A DNA stretch of 34,119 nucleotides, from positions 1-34,119 of the forward strand of contig CAMZLG010000127.1 in the NCBI GenBank assembly GCA_947311495.1, written 5' to 3'. Shown here piece after piece: positions 15,039 to 24,487 of this stretch. Below the pieces are notes generated by a model. It was not told the DNA's origin and searched no databases. It saw only the letters and a program-made list of their open reading frames with translations. The translations under genes and the position numbers were made by a program. This DNA is from an uncultured Zetaproteobacteria bacterium. GTDB lineage: Bacteria; Pseudomonadota; Zetaproteobacteria; Mariprofundales; Mariprofundaceae. Positions within the stretch are counted from its first letter, which is position 1, and each line of letters opens with the position of its first letter.

Positions 15039-16742
15039 ATGCGAATTTTGCTGCTAACCCACGCTTTTAATAGCCTTACCCAAAGGCTGTTTGTGGCACT
15101 GCAGCAGGATAAACATGAGGTCACCATTGAGTTCGACATCAATGATGAAACAGCGCAAGAAGCCATTGATTTGTTTCAGCCTGATTTGATTGTTGCCCCC
15201 TATTTGAAGCGAGCCATTCCTGATTCGATTTGGCAAAATCATACATGTTTGATTGTTCACCCCGGTATTGTGGGTGACAGAGGCCCTTCATCTTTGGACT
15301 GGGCAATTATCAATCGAGAAAAAACTTGGGGTGTCACCGTGCTTCAAGCCAATGCCGAGATGGATGCGGGCGATATTTGGGCAAGCATAGAGTTTGAGAT
15401 GCGTGATGCCACCAAAGCCAGCATTTACCGCAATGAAGTGACCACGGCTGCCGTGCAAGCTGTCCAACAAGCAATTGAACATTTTAAAGGCTCCGAATTT
15501 AAACCCTCACCCTTAAAACAAAAGCTTTTATCCGCCAAAGGTAAACTTCGTCCACTGATGGCGCAGAATGTGCGCCGAATCAATTGGCAAAAAGATGATA
15601 CCGAAACTGTATTACGCAAAATCAGGTGTGCGGATGGTTTTCCAGGTGTGCGTGATGAATTATTTGGTCGGGAAGTGTTGATTTATGATGCACATATTGC
15701 TGAAGGGTTGCGAGGTAAAGCGGGTGAGGTGATTGCCAAGTCTGGGCTTGCGTTATGCAAAGCAACTGTGGATGGCGCGGTTTGGGTTGGGCATGTCAAA
15801 GATAAGTCACATCATCATGCGTTCAAATTGCCTGCTACGGTATTGTTTAAAGAGCAGTGTAAAGACCTGTATGACGCACCTACCTGTGAAGGTTATCAAG
15901 AGATACGCTATGAAGAAACCCATGATGTGGGTTATCTTCATTTTCCTTTTTATAATGGTGCGATGAGCACCAAGCAATGCCAAGATTTGTTGGCTGCATA
16001 CCAAGATGCGACCCAACACAACACAAAAGTGATTGTGTTGATGGGTGGTGCTGATTTTTGGTCGAATGGCATTCATTTGAACATGATTGAAGCCGCCAAA
16101 AGCCCTGCTGATGAATCGTGGGCAAATATCAATGCCATGGATGACTTATCCGAAGCGATTATTCGCACCACTTCACATATCGTCATTTCAGCCATGCAGG
16201 GCAATGTTGGTGCTGGTGGTGTGTTTTTGGCAAGGGCTGCTGATGAAGTCTGGGCGCATGAACATGTAATCTTGAATCCACATTACAAAGATATGGGCAA
16301 CTTGTATGGCTCGGAATATTGGACATATTTATTGCCCAAATATTGCGGTGAAGACCATGCCAAACGCATTACCCAAGCGCGTTTACCTATGGGTGTTAAC
16401 GAAGCTTTGGACTTGGGTCTGTTGGATGCTGTGATTCAAGGTGAAAAAGCAGGTTTTATTGAAGTCGTCAAAAGCAAAGCCACCGCTTTGGCGCAACAAG
16501 ATAGTATCTATGCCACGTTGCAACAAAAAGAAGTGCAGCGCGACCAAGATGAAGCTGAAAAAGCTTTGTCGGCTTACCGTGAAGAAGAGTTGCGACGTAT
16601 GAAGAAAAACTTTTATGGCTTTGACCCAAGCTACCATGTCGCAAGGTATAACTTTGTGTACAAGGTCTGTAAATCTAGGACACCACTTACGCTTGCAGGA
16701 CATCGAAATAAGGCAAGGCGTGAGATGAGGAGAGCGGCATGA
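15039..16742 (+). CDS. hypX: HypX/HoxX, CO-ligand-forming formyltransferase/hydratase
   Basis: HypX (567 aa) makes the active-site CO from formyl-tetrahydrofolate in aerobic hydrogenase producers. The N-terminal domain (about 1-280) has the formyltransferase core HPGIVGDRGPSSLDWAI (from H74), followed by ADGFPGVRDE. The C-terminal domain (about 290-540) is enoyl-CoA-hydratase-like, with LMGGADFWSNGIHLN and AMQGNVGAGGVFLARAADEVW. The terminal GFDPSYHVARYNFVYK is typical of the family. It starts 6 nt after hypE and overlaps hoxA by 4 nt. Its presence supports hydrogenase assembly in air. Confidence 0.95.
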   Translation: MRILLLTHAFNSLTQRLFVALQQDKHEVTIEFDINDETAQEAIDLFQPDLIVAPYLKRAIPDSIWQNHTCLIVHPGIVGDRGPSSLDWAIINREKTWGVTVLQANAEMDAGDIWASIEFEMRDATKASIYRNEVTTAAVQAVQQAIEHFKGSEFKPSPLKQKLLSAKGKLRPLMAQNVRRINWQKDDTETVLRKIRCADGFPGVRDELFGREVLIYDAHIAEGLRGKAGEVIAKSGLALCKATVDGAVWVGHVKDKSHHHAFKLPATVLFKEQCKDLYDAPTCEGYQEIRYEETHDVGYLHFPFYNGAMSTKQCQDLLAAYQDATQHNTKVIVLMGGADFWSNGIHLNMIEAAKSPADESWANINAMDDLSEAIIRTTSHIVISAMQGNVGAGGVFLARAADEVWAHEHVILNPHYKDMGNLYGSEYWTYLLPKYCGEDHAKRITQARLPMGVNEALDLGLLDAVIQGEKAGFIEVVKSKATALAQQDSIYATLQQKEVQRDQDEAEKALSAYREEELRRMKKNFYGFDPSYHVARYNFVYKVCKSRTPLTLAGHRNKARREMRRAA

Positions 16743-18232
16743 GTGAAACATTACCTTCAATATTATTGGTTGATGATGAAGTTAGAGTATTGGAATCCCT
16801 ACAGCGTTTGCTCGAAGATGATTTTGATGTGCATACTGCCAATTCAGCTGATGATGCGATGATGGTGCTTGCAGATGAGTTTATTCAGGTTGTGATTTCT
16901 GACCAACGTATGCCTGGAATGACTGGTGTAGAGTTTTTACAAGAAGTTCGAGGTCGTTTTCCAGAGGTGATTCGGATGATTGTGTCCGGATATACTGACT
17001 CAGAAGATATTATCACTGCAGTGAATGAAGCTGGGATTCACCAATACATTACCAAGCCTTGGGACCCTGATAACTTGCTGTTAACGGTTAGAAACGCGAC
17101 ATATTTATTTCAACTTCAACGTAAAAACCAGCAGCTCACGACAGAGCTGAAAATGTTACCATCCAGTGTTGAGGATGGTCTCGAAGAATTAAGACACCGT
17201 TTAATCAATGCTTATGATGTTGATTACGGGATTATTCGTGCGCCTGATAGCTGTATGAATAATGTGTGCGATATTATTCGGCAAGTGGCAACGTTTGACG
17301 TGTCTGTGTTGCTGATGGGTGATTCGGGTGTGGGTAAAGAGTTGTCTGCACGAGCTTTGCACTATGGGAGCCTGCGTTCGGATAAACCTTTTGTAGCAGA
17401 AAACTGTGCGGCACTTCCCGATGAACTTTTAGAGAGTGAACTTTTTGGATATAAGAAAGGGGCTTTTACGGGTGCGAATGCTAATCGCATTGGACTATTT
17501 GAAGAAGCTGATGGCGGAACCATCTTTTTGGATGAGATTGGGGATACCACGCCAGCGTTCCAAGTGAAGTTATTGCGCGTTTTACAAGAAGGTGAAATTC
17601 GCCCACTTGGCAGTAATGAGCGCAAAAAAATAAATGTTAGAGTTCTTGCAGCGACCAATAAAGATTTAGAGAAAGAAGTCAGGGAAGGACGTTTCCGTGA
17701 GGACTTATACTATCGACTTTCCACGTTTAAAATTAATATTCCCCCGCTTTCAGAGCGGCTTGATGATGTACCTTTATTAGCCCGAGCCATACTTGAAACA
17801 ACGATGCAAGAGCTTGGAAAAAAAGTGAAAGGGTTTTCTGATGAGGCGTTAGCTTGCATGAAGTCATATCATTGGCCTGGGAATGTGCGTGAACTGCAGA
17901 ACGAAGTAAAGCGTATGTTGGTGATGGCAAATGGTGATTACTTAGGTGCGGAACTTTTATCACCTCAGGTATTGCGTGCTGCTCCAAAAGAAGATGAAGT
18001 GGAATTAGAGTGGTTAACAAGCCAAGAAGGCTCTTTGCGAGAGCGGTTAGATAGCTTAGAGGCAAGAATTGTGAAAGAGGCTTTAATCCGTAATCGTTGG
18101 AATAAGAGCAAAACTGCAAAAGAACTCGGTTTATCTCGAGTAGGTCTGGGAAACAAACTCGAAAGGTATGGTCTAGAAAAGGTTGAAACACTGGATTTAG
18201 ATGATGGGCAGTTGCAGGCAACAGGAAGCTGA
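16739..18232 (+). CDS. hoxA: NtrC-family response regulator of hydrogenase genes
   Basis: This HoxA/HupR activator has 497 aa. A receiver domain covers 1-120 with D55 in SDQRMPG and K106 in ITKPW. A sigma-54 AAA+ domain covers about 165-400 with Walker A GDSGVGK (194-200), the sigma-54 contact loop GAFTGA (241-246) and FLDEIGD. A Fis-type HTH follows at about 455-490 (NKSKTAKELGLSRVGLGNKLE). It should activate the three sigma-54 promoters found in this window. In known HoxA/HupR systems the unphosphorylated form is the activator and the kinase switches it off. Whether that holds here cannot be read from sequence. It overlaps hypX by 4 nt. Confidence 0.95.
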   Translation: MSETLPSILLVDDEVRVLESLQRLLEDDFDVHTANSADDAMMVLADEFIQVVISDQRMPGMTGVEFLQEVRGRFPEVIRMIVSGYTDSEDIITAVNEAGIHQYITKPWDPDNLLLTVRNATYLFQLQRKNQQLTTELKMLPSSVEDGLEELRHRLINAYDVDYGIIRAPDSCMNNVCDIIRQVATFDVSVLLMGDSGVGKELSARALHYGSLRSDKPFVAENCAALPDELLESELFGYKKGAFTGANANRIGLFEEADGGTIFLDEIGDTTPAFQVKLLRVLQEGEIRPLGSNERKKINVRVLAATNKDLEKEVREGRFREDLYYRLSTFKINIPPLSERLDDVPLLARAILETTMQELGKKVKGFSDEALACMKSYHWPGNVRELQNEVKRMLVMANGDYLGAELLSPQVLRAAPKEDEVELEWLTSQEGSLRERLDSLEARIVKEALIRNRWNKSKTAKELGLSRVGLGNKLERYGLEKVETLDLDDGQLQATGS

Positions 18233-18246
18233 GTAAAGTAAAGCTT

Positions 18247-19602
18247 ATGCCTATTGCACTCTCCAAACAAATCATCGACACAGCAGCCAATGCTTTGGAA
18301 AATGATAATGAGGGTATGTGGATTGAAGTTATCCAAAAAATGGATGCAGTGTATGCAGACTTATTACGATACCAAGTTGAATTAGAAGAAAAAAATGTTG
18401 CCTTAGAAGAAGCACAACAATTTATCCGTGGTGTATTAACATCAATGACGGATATTTTGGTGGTTTGTGATTTATCTGGCTATATCCAACAATCCAATAA
18501 AGCATTGTCCGAGTTATTTGGTCAGTCTGAGGATTCATTGGTTGGGGTGCCAATCCAAACATTTTTTGACGAGCTCTCACAATCCGCATTGTTGAAATGC
18601 CTAGACAGAGCAAGGTTGGGAATGTCTGAGGAGCATGAAGTTTCTGTGGTTGATACGCATGGTATATCATCACCACTTGTTGTTCGTTGCTCCCCCCAAT
18701 TTGACCATGAAGGTGTTTTAATCGGCATGGTGCTTATAGGGAGACCGATAGGTGAATTAAGGAAAGCCTATAATGAATTGAACCAGACCCATATAGAACT
18801 TAAAGAAGCACAAAATCAGTTGGTTCAATCTGAGAAAATGGCATCGTTAGGTCGCTTGGTGGCGGGGGTTGCTCATGAACTGAATAACCCGATTAGTTTT
18901 GTGCATAGTAATATGTATGCAATCAAAAAGTATGGCTATCGTCTTAGAGAGTATATAGAAGATTTACATGAGCAACTGGGTGATAATTTAGATGAATCAC
19001 TACGCAAAAAATTAAAAATCGATAGAATTCTAGATGATATTCCTTCGTTGGTTGATGGAGGTTTGGAAGGAACGGTGCGAGTGAGTTCCATTGTTCAAGA
19101 CTTGCGTCGTTATTCAACCTCACACCGTGAACAAAAAAATGAATTTAATCTCTTGGAGACTGTTAGAAATGCAACCCAGTGGGTTACTAAAACATCACGG
19201 GTACAAGCTACGCTTAGCATTAATGGCGAGCCATTGATGGTACGAACTTATGAAGGGTTTGTTCATCAAGTGATTGTTAACCTTATTCAGAACAGTTTGG
19301 ATGCGATGGAAGAACTAAAGGTTCGAAAAATAAATGTCGATTGCTACCAAGAGGGTAATCATGCAAAAGTAAGCATCCGTGATTTTGGTAATGGTATTTC
19401 TGAGGAACACTTATTGCAGATTTTTGACCCTTTCTTTACCACCAAAGAAGTGGGTAAAGGTACAGGGCTTGGTTTATATGTGAGTTATGGGCTGATTGTG
19501 GAGCAATGCGGCGGCATGATGAGTGCTGAAAACCACCCAGATGGTGGTGCAGTGTTCACAGTCTCTGTGCCGCTTAATGAAGGAGAAGCAGATGCCAGCT
19601 AA
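18247..19602 (+). CDS. hupT: PAS sensor histidine kinase of the H2-sensing system
   Basis: This soluble kinase (HupT/HoxJ) has 451 aa and no membrane segments. It has an N-terminal helical region with a coiled-coil-like stretch (about 30-58), a PAS domain (about 60-165, MTDILVVCDLSGYIQQSNKALSELFG), a second coil (175-200), an H-box with His210 (GVAHELNNPISF), then N and G boxes (NLIQNSLDAMEE, DFGNGI, FFTTKEVGKGTGLGLYVSYGLI). It should phosphorylate HoxA D55 in answer to HupUV. Its 3' end overlaps hupU by 11 nt, in keeping with complex formation between the products. Confidence 0.93.
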   Translation: MPIALSKQIIDTAANALENDNEGMWIEVIQKMDAVYADLLRYQVELEEKNVALEEAQQFIRGVLTSMTDILVVCDLSGYIQQSNKALSELFGQSEDSLVGVPIQTFFDELSQSALLKCLDRARLGMSEEHEVSVVDTHGISSPLVVRCSPQFDHEGVLIGMVLIGRPIGELRKAYNELNQTHIELKEAQNQLVQSEKMASLGRLVAGVAHELNNPISFVHSNMYAIKKYGYRLREYIEDLHEQLGDNLDESLRKKLKIDRILDDIPSLVDGGLEGTVRVSSIVQDLRRYSTSHREQKNEFNLLETVRNATQWVTKTSRVQATLSINGEPLMVRTYEGFVHQVIVNLIQNSLDAMEELKVRKINVDCYQEGNHAKVSIRDFGNGISEEHLLQIFDPFFTTKEVGKGTGLGLYVSYGLIVEQCGGMMSAENHPDGGAVFTVSVPLNEGEADAS

Positions 19603-20602
19603 ACCTTTGAATATGTTGTGGTTGCAATCGGGTGGTTGTGGCGGCTGTACGCTTTCCATGCTGAATGCTGAATCACCTGATGTGTTAACCAGCTTTGAAG
19701 GGGCGGGTATTCATGTGCTTTGGCACCCATCCCTTAGTTTAGAAACTGGTCAAGAAGTTGTCGATATATTAAGAGCGATAGTGGATGGTGAAATAACCTT
19801 AGACATTCTTTGTTTGGAAGGTTCTGTTGTTCGCGGTCCGAACAAAACTGGCAAATTTCATATGCTGGCTGGTACTGGCGAACCGATGATGAATTGGATT
19901 GATAAGTTATCTGCTAAAGCAGAACATGTAGTGGCAGTTGGTACATGTGCTGCCTACGGCGGGATAACAGCGGGAGGGGGCAATCCATCGGATGCATGTG
20001 GATTGCAATATGATGGCGAAAAAGAGGGTGGTTTTTTAGGTAAAGCTTTTAAAGCAAAGTCGGGTATGGGCGTGGTCAATATTGCAGGTTGCCCTACTCA
20101 CCCTAACTGGGTAACAGAAACGCTCTCACAAATTGCAATTGGTGATTTTACACAAGATAGTATGGATAAGCTTGGTCGCCCGAGAAGTTATGCTGATCAA
20201 TTGGTGCATCATGGGTGTTCACGGAATGAGTTTTATGAGTTTAAAGCCAGCGCAGAGAAGCCTGGGGATTTGGGTTGCATGATGGAAAATATGGGCTGTG
20301 TAGGTACACAAGCTCATGCTGATTGTAATATCAGGCCTTGGAATGGTGAGGGTTCTTGTATTCGGGGCGGTTATGCATGTGTGAACTGCACAGCTCCTGG
20401 TTTTGAAGAGCCGGGACATACTTTTACACAAACACCAAAAGTTGGTGGAATCCCAGTTGGTTTACCTACGGATATGCCTAAAGCTTGGTTTGTAGCTTTG
20501 GCTTCTTTATCAAAAGCAGCAACACCTGCGAGACTAAAGAAAAATGCAGTGGTAGATCATATTGAAGTTGCACCAACCATTCACCTTAAGGAGAAGTCAT
20601 GA
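19592..20602 (+). CDS. hupU: Regulatory (H2-sensing) hydrogenase small subunit
   Basis: This small subunit (HupU/HoxB, 336 aa) belongs to the cytoplasmic sensor hydrogenase. I start it at ATG 19592 (MPAKPLNMLWLQSGGCGGCTLSMLN), with AGGAG upstream. The ORF-track start at 19523 lies well inside hupT. There is no twin-arginine signal and no C-terminal anchor, unlike HupS. The proximal-cluster motif is the ordinary SGGCGGC form without the extra cysteines. C-terminal cysteines (CSRNEFYEFKA, CMMENMGC, CNIRPWNGEGSCIRGGYACVNCTAPGF) hold the other clusters. It overlaps hupV by 4 nt. Confidence 0.95.
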   Translation: MPAKPLNMLWLQSGGCGGCTLSMLNAESPDVLTSFEGAGIHVLWHPSLSLETGQEVVDILRAIVDGEITLDILCLEGSVVRGPNKTGKFHMLAGTGEPMMNWIDKLSAKAEHVVAVGTCAAYGGITAGGGNPSDACGLQYDGEKEGGFLGKAFKAKSGMGVVNIAGCPTHPNWVTETLSQIAIGDFTQDSMDKLGRPRSYADQLVHHGCSRNEFYEFKASAEKPGDLGCMMENMGCVGTQAHADCNIRPWNGEGSCIRGGYACVNCTAPGFEEPGHTFTQTPKVGGIPVGLPTDMPKAWFVALASLSKAATPARLKKNAVVDHIEVAPTIHLKEKS

Positions 20603-22050
20603 GCCGCAGAATTATTGGGCCATTTAATCGCGTTGAAGGTGATTTGGAAGTGCAATTGGATATTGAAAATGGGCAAGTCAATGATGCTTGGGTGGTGTCG
20701 CCTATGTATCGTGGTTTTGAACAAATGTTGCATGGCAAAAACCCTATGGATGCTATGAGTTACGTGCCGCGCATTTGTGGTATTTGTTCTGTTGCACAAT
20801 CGGTGGCTGCAGCTTATGCCATTGCCGATGCGCAAGGTGTGAAAATGCCAAAAAATGGAGAGCTTGCCACCAATCTTATTCTAGCTAATGAAAATATGTC
20901 TGACCATTTAACCCATTTTTATATGTTTTTTATGCCAGATTTCACACGAGATATTTATCAGTCTGAACCTTGGTATGCTAAAGTGAAAGACAGGTTTACC
21001 GCTGTGAAAGGCAGCGCTGCTAAAGATATGCTGCCTGCACGTGCTCAGTTTATGCATATGATGGGCATGTTGGCTGGGAAATGGCCGCATACGTTGTCCA
21101 TTCAACCTGGGGGTACGTCACGCGCCATAACGGCGGTTGAAAAAACACGACTACTTGCCATTTTACATCAATTTCGGGTGTTTCTTGAACAAACCATGTT
21201 TGGTGATGACTTGGAGAATGTTGTGTCCTTATCATCGACGAAGCAACTCGAAGCATGGTTAGATAGTGATAAACACCGCCAAAGTGATTTTGGTTTGTTT
21301 TTACAAATTGCCGCATCGCTAGACCTCGAAAGCATGGGTAGAGCAACCGACAAGTTCATGAGCTTTGGTGTTTACCCTGTTGGTGGCAAACGTTTGTTTG
21401 CATCAGGTGTGTGGGAAAACGGTGATGTTGAGCCCATGAATGCAGAAGCAATTAAAGAAGATATTTCGCATAGTTGGATGCTTCATGGCGCTGAGCCGAA
21501 ACATCCTCGTGAGGGAGTCACCATACCTGACCCTGATATGAAAGATGGCTATACATGGTGCAAAGCACCACGTTTGGCAGGGGATGTGGTGGAAGTTGGC
21601 GCATTTGCTAGACAGGTTGTGTCAGGACAAAATCTTATTGCTGACTTGGTTGAATCATCAGGTGGCAATGTACGCAATCGGATTATTGGTAGGCTTGTTG
21701 AGCTAGCGACTGTCGTGCTTGAAATGGAATCATGGATTAAAGAAATACGCCCCACTGAACCTTTTTATCATTTAACATCCATGCCTGATGAAGCTGAAGG
21801 TGCAGGGCTTATGGAAGCAGCGCGAGGTAGCCTTGGTCATTGGCTAAAAGTGAAGAATGGTAGGATTATTAATTATCAGATTATTGCTCCAACCACTTGG
21901 AATTTTTCACCGCGTGATTCGCACGGTAAGCTTGGTGCGTTGGAGCAAGCTTTGCTTGGCGCGCCTATTCGGGAGGGCGAAGATACGCCTGTTTCCGTAC
22001 AGCATATTGTACGTTCATTTGACCCTTGCATGGTTTGCACTGTCCACTAA
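20599..22050 (+). CDS. hupV: Regulatory (H2-sensing) hydrogenase large subunit
   Basis: This large subunit (HupV/HoxC, 483 aa) of a group 2b-type sensor has L1 RICGICSVAQ (C60, C63) and L2 DPCMVCTVH (C477, C480). The protein ends exactly at the His that precedes the cleavage site in HupL, so no protease step is needed. This is the hallmark of regulatory hydrogenases. The VAQ in L1 replaces the TGCH of HupL. It lies directly downstream of hupU and its stop abuts the hypF ATG. Confidence 0.95.
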   Translation: MSRRIIGPFNRVEGDLEVQLDIENGQVNDAWVVSPMYRGFEQMLHGKNPMDAMSYVPRICGICSVAQSVAAAYAIADAQGVKMPKNGELATNLILANENMSDHLTHFYMFFMPDFTRDIYQSEPWYAKVKDRFTAVKGSAAKDMLPARAQFMHMMGMLAGKWPHTLSIQPGGTSRAITAVEKTRLLAILHQFRVFLEQTMFGDDLENVVSLSSTKQLEAWLDSDKHRQSDFGLFLQIAASLDLESMGRATDKFMSFGVYPVGGKRLFASGVWENGDVEPMNAEAIKEDISHSWMLHGAEPKHPREGVTIPDPDMKDGYTWCKAPRLAGDVVEVGAFARQVVSGQNLIADLVESSGGNVRNRIIGRLVELATVVLEMESWIKEIRPTEPFYHLTSMPDEAEGAGLMEAARGSLGHWLKVKNGRIINYQIIAPTTWNFSPRDSHGKLGALEQALLGAPIREGEDTPVSVQHIVRSFDPCMVCTVH

Positions 22051-24381
22051 ATGCGTGGTATTAAAATTCGTGTTCGTGGGGTGGTGCAAGGGGTTGGATT
22101 TCGCCCGTTTGTTGCCAACTTAGCTGAGGATTTGCATATCAGAGGGCAGGTTTGGAATGATGCAGAAGGTGTGTTGATTCGAGCTTGGGCGGATGAAAGT
22201 GTGTTAGATATATTTGTGCAAAACATCCAAGACACAGCACCACCATTGGCAAAAATTCAACATATTGAAAGTGTGGCTTTAGATGAAGTATGTCATGTAA
22301 AAGGCTTTGAAATTATTACCAGTGTTCAAGGTAAAACGGCAACGGGTGTTGCTGCTGATGCGGCGACCTGCGAGGCATGTTTGGCAGATGTGCAAAATCC
22401 AGATGATAGGCATTATCAATATCCCTTTACCAACTGCACACATTGTGGACCAAGGCTCTCTATCATTCGTGAAGTACCGTATGACCGCACCAATACCAGC
22501 ATGTCTGTATTTGAAATGTGTGACGCATGTCTGGCAGAATATCAAAATACCAAAGACAGGCGTTTTCATGCCCAACCCAATGCTTGCCCAGATTGTGGTC
22601 CACAGCTTTTATGGTTAGATGATACAGGTAAAGTTTTAGTCGTTGAAGATGCGCTTGATGAAGCAGTTAAGAGTATCAAACAAGGTTTGATTGTTGCCAT
22701 CAAAGGTATTGGAGGCATTCATTTGGCATGTGATGCAACCCATGAACATGCTGTGAAGATGTTACGCCAGCGAAAGTGCAGATTTGATAAACCTTTTGCC
22801 TTGATGGCAAAAGACATAAAACACATAAGCCAGTATGTATGTGTTTCAAAAGAAGAGATGGTAGCACTGGGCGATGTGGCTGCACCTGTTGTCGTGTTGC
22901 TGGAGAAAGAAGGTTCAATGGTTGCGAATAGTGTTTCGCCGCATCAATCAACCTTAGGCTTTATGCTGCCTTATACCCCTTTGCATCATCTGTTGATGCA
23001 GCAGCTTGATAATCCCATCGTGCTAACATCAGGCAATGTGAGTGATGAGCCGCAGTGCATTGATAATGATGATGCCGTGGCAAAGCTTTCAGGCATTGTC
23101 GATGGGTTTTTGTTACACAACCGAGATATTGTTAACCGCCTTGATGATTCGGTGTTAAAGGTGATGGCAGATGCGCCACGAACATTACGCCGCGCCAGAG
23201 GTTTCTCGCCGTCTGCATTGGTGTTGCCCCAAGGTTTTGAAAACGCGCATGGTGTGCTCGCTATGGGTGGTGAGTTAAAAAACACCTTTTGTTTGCTTCA
23301 GCATGGGCAAGCTATTATGTCTCAACATATGGGTGACTTGGAACATGCGGCAGTGCATGAGGACTATCAAAAGAATTTGGCTTTGTACCAACAGCTTTAT
23401 GATTTTACACCAGCGCATATCGCAGTCGATAAACATCCTGATTATTTCTCCACACAATGGGGCACTTATATTGCCGAGGAACAAGGGTTGAAGCTGACCC
23501 AAGTGCAACATCATCATGCACATATTGTGGCATGTATGGCAGAGCAAGGCTTACCTTTGGGTAGCGAGGTGTTGGGCATCGCTCTGGATGGTTTAGGTAT
23601 GGGCGAGGAAGGTGCGCTTTGGGGTGGAGAGTTTCTACATGTTTCTTATGCGTCTTCGAAGCGATTGGGTAGTATTCAAGAAGCACCCATGTTGGGAGGG
23701 AGCCAAGCCATGAAAGAGCCTTGGCGCAACGCCTTCGCACAATTACACGCTCTGGGTTGGGATAATGTAGCCAAGAAATACGAAGCTTTACCACTAATTC
23801 AAAAACTGACTAAAAAACCTGTGCGCAACCTGAAGATGATGTGTAATAAAGGTTTAAATTCACCGCAGGCTTCATCTATGGGGCGGTTGTTTGATGCCGT
23901 GGCTGCGGCATTGGATATATGTTTTGAACGGGCAAGTTTTGAAGGACAAGCTGCCATGCAGTTGGAAGTGCTGGCAGCACAGGTTTATTCAAATCAAACA
24001 AAGCCTTACCCAGTAGATAGAATTGAAAAAGAGGGACTGGTTCGCTTGTCGTGGTTGCCGATGTGGAAAGCGATATTGGTTGACTTGAAAGCAGGGGTGG
24101 CAAGCGCTGAGGTTGCTGCAAGATTTCATCAATCGGTGATTCAAGCAGTATCAAAGTTGGCAGTATCATTATTGCAAAAACAACATCTAAATACGGTGGT
24201 ATTAAGCGGCGGTGTGTTTCAGAATCAAATTTTATTGGAGGGTGTGCAAAGGCTGTTGCATGAAGCAGGGTTTAAAGTGCTTATTCCGCAAGACTACCCG
24301 TTAAATGATGGTGGGTTGTCATTGGGGCAAGCTGCGGTTGTACTCGCACAATCAATGAAAACTAAATATCCCTGTTTTTGA
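22051..24381 (+). CDS. hypF: Carbamoyltransferase HypF
   Basis: HypF (776 aa) turns carbamoyl phosphate into the carbamoyl group that HypE converts to cyanide. Domains in order are acylphosphatase (1-90, GVVQGVGFRPFV), two zinc fingers (about 108-180, CEACLADV...CTHCGPRLS and CDACLAEY...CPDCGPQL), a YrdC-like domain (about 205-385, KPFALMAKD, LTSGNVSDEP), and a Kae1-like domain to the end (VQHHHAHIVACMAE, GIALDGLGMGEEGALWGGEF, VVLSGGVFQNQILLE). It starts at the base after hupV and ends the long operon. No clear terminator follows, so some read-through into the nickel permease is possible. Confidence 0.97.
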   Translation: MRGIKIRVRGVVQGVGFRPFVANLAEDLHIRGQVWNDAEGVLIRAWADESVLDIFVQNIQDTAPPLAKIQHIESVALDEVCHVKGFEIITSVQGKTATGVAADAATCEACLADVQNPDDRHYQYPFTNCTHCGPRLSIIREVPYDRTNTSMSVFEMCDACLAEYQNTKDRRFHAQPNACPDCGPQLLWLDDTGKVLVVEDALDEAVKSIKQGLIVAIKGIGGIHLACDATHEHAVKMLRQRKCRFDKPFALMAKDIKHISQYVCVSKEEMVALGDVAAPVVVLLEKEGSMVANSVSPHQSTLGFMLPYTPLHHLLMQQLDNPIVLTSGNVSDEPQCIDNDDAVAKLSGIVDGFLLHNRDIVNRLDDSVLKVMADAPRTLRRARGFSPSALVLPQGFENAHGVLAMGGELKNTFCLLQHGQAIMSQHMGDLEHAAVHEDYQKNLALYQQLYDFTPAHIAVDKHPDYFSTQWGTYIAEEQGLKLTQVQHHHAHIVACMAEQGLPLGSEVLGIALDGLGMGEEGALWGGEFLHVSYASSKRLGSIQEAPMLGGSQAMKEPWRNAFAQLHALGWDNVAKKYEALPLIQKLTKKPVRNLKMMCNKGLNSPQASSMGRLFDAVAAALDICFERASFEGQAAMQLEVLAAQVYSNQTKPYPVDRIEKEGLVRLSWLPMWKAILVDLKAGVASAEVAARFHQSVIQAVSKLAVSLLQKQHLNTVVLSGGVFQNQILLEGVQRLLHEAGFKVLIPQDYPLNDGGLSLGQAAVVLAQSMKTKYPCF

Positions 24382-24444
24382 CATTAATGTATACTTGCTA
24401 TGCATAAAATATTCTAAGGTTGAGATGGGTAGCTGCACCTTGAT

Positions 24445-24460
24445 TGGCATATAAATTGCG
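24445..24460 (+). promoter_or_regulatory. Sigma-54 (-24/-12) promoter of the nickel permease
   Basis: TGGCATATAAATTGCG has GG and GC at exact RpoN spacing, with a consensus TTGC at -12. It lies 28 bp before the permease ATG, giving a very short leader with GGAGGG as ribosome binding site. It links nickel uptake to the same HoxA/RpoN control as hupS and hupD. Confidence 0.75.
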
Positions 24461-24487
24461 TTCTATTTTATTTGGGCTGGAGGGTTC

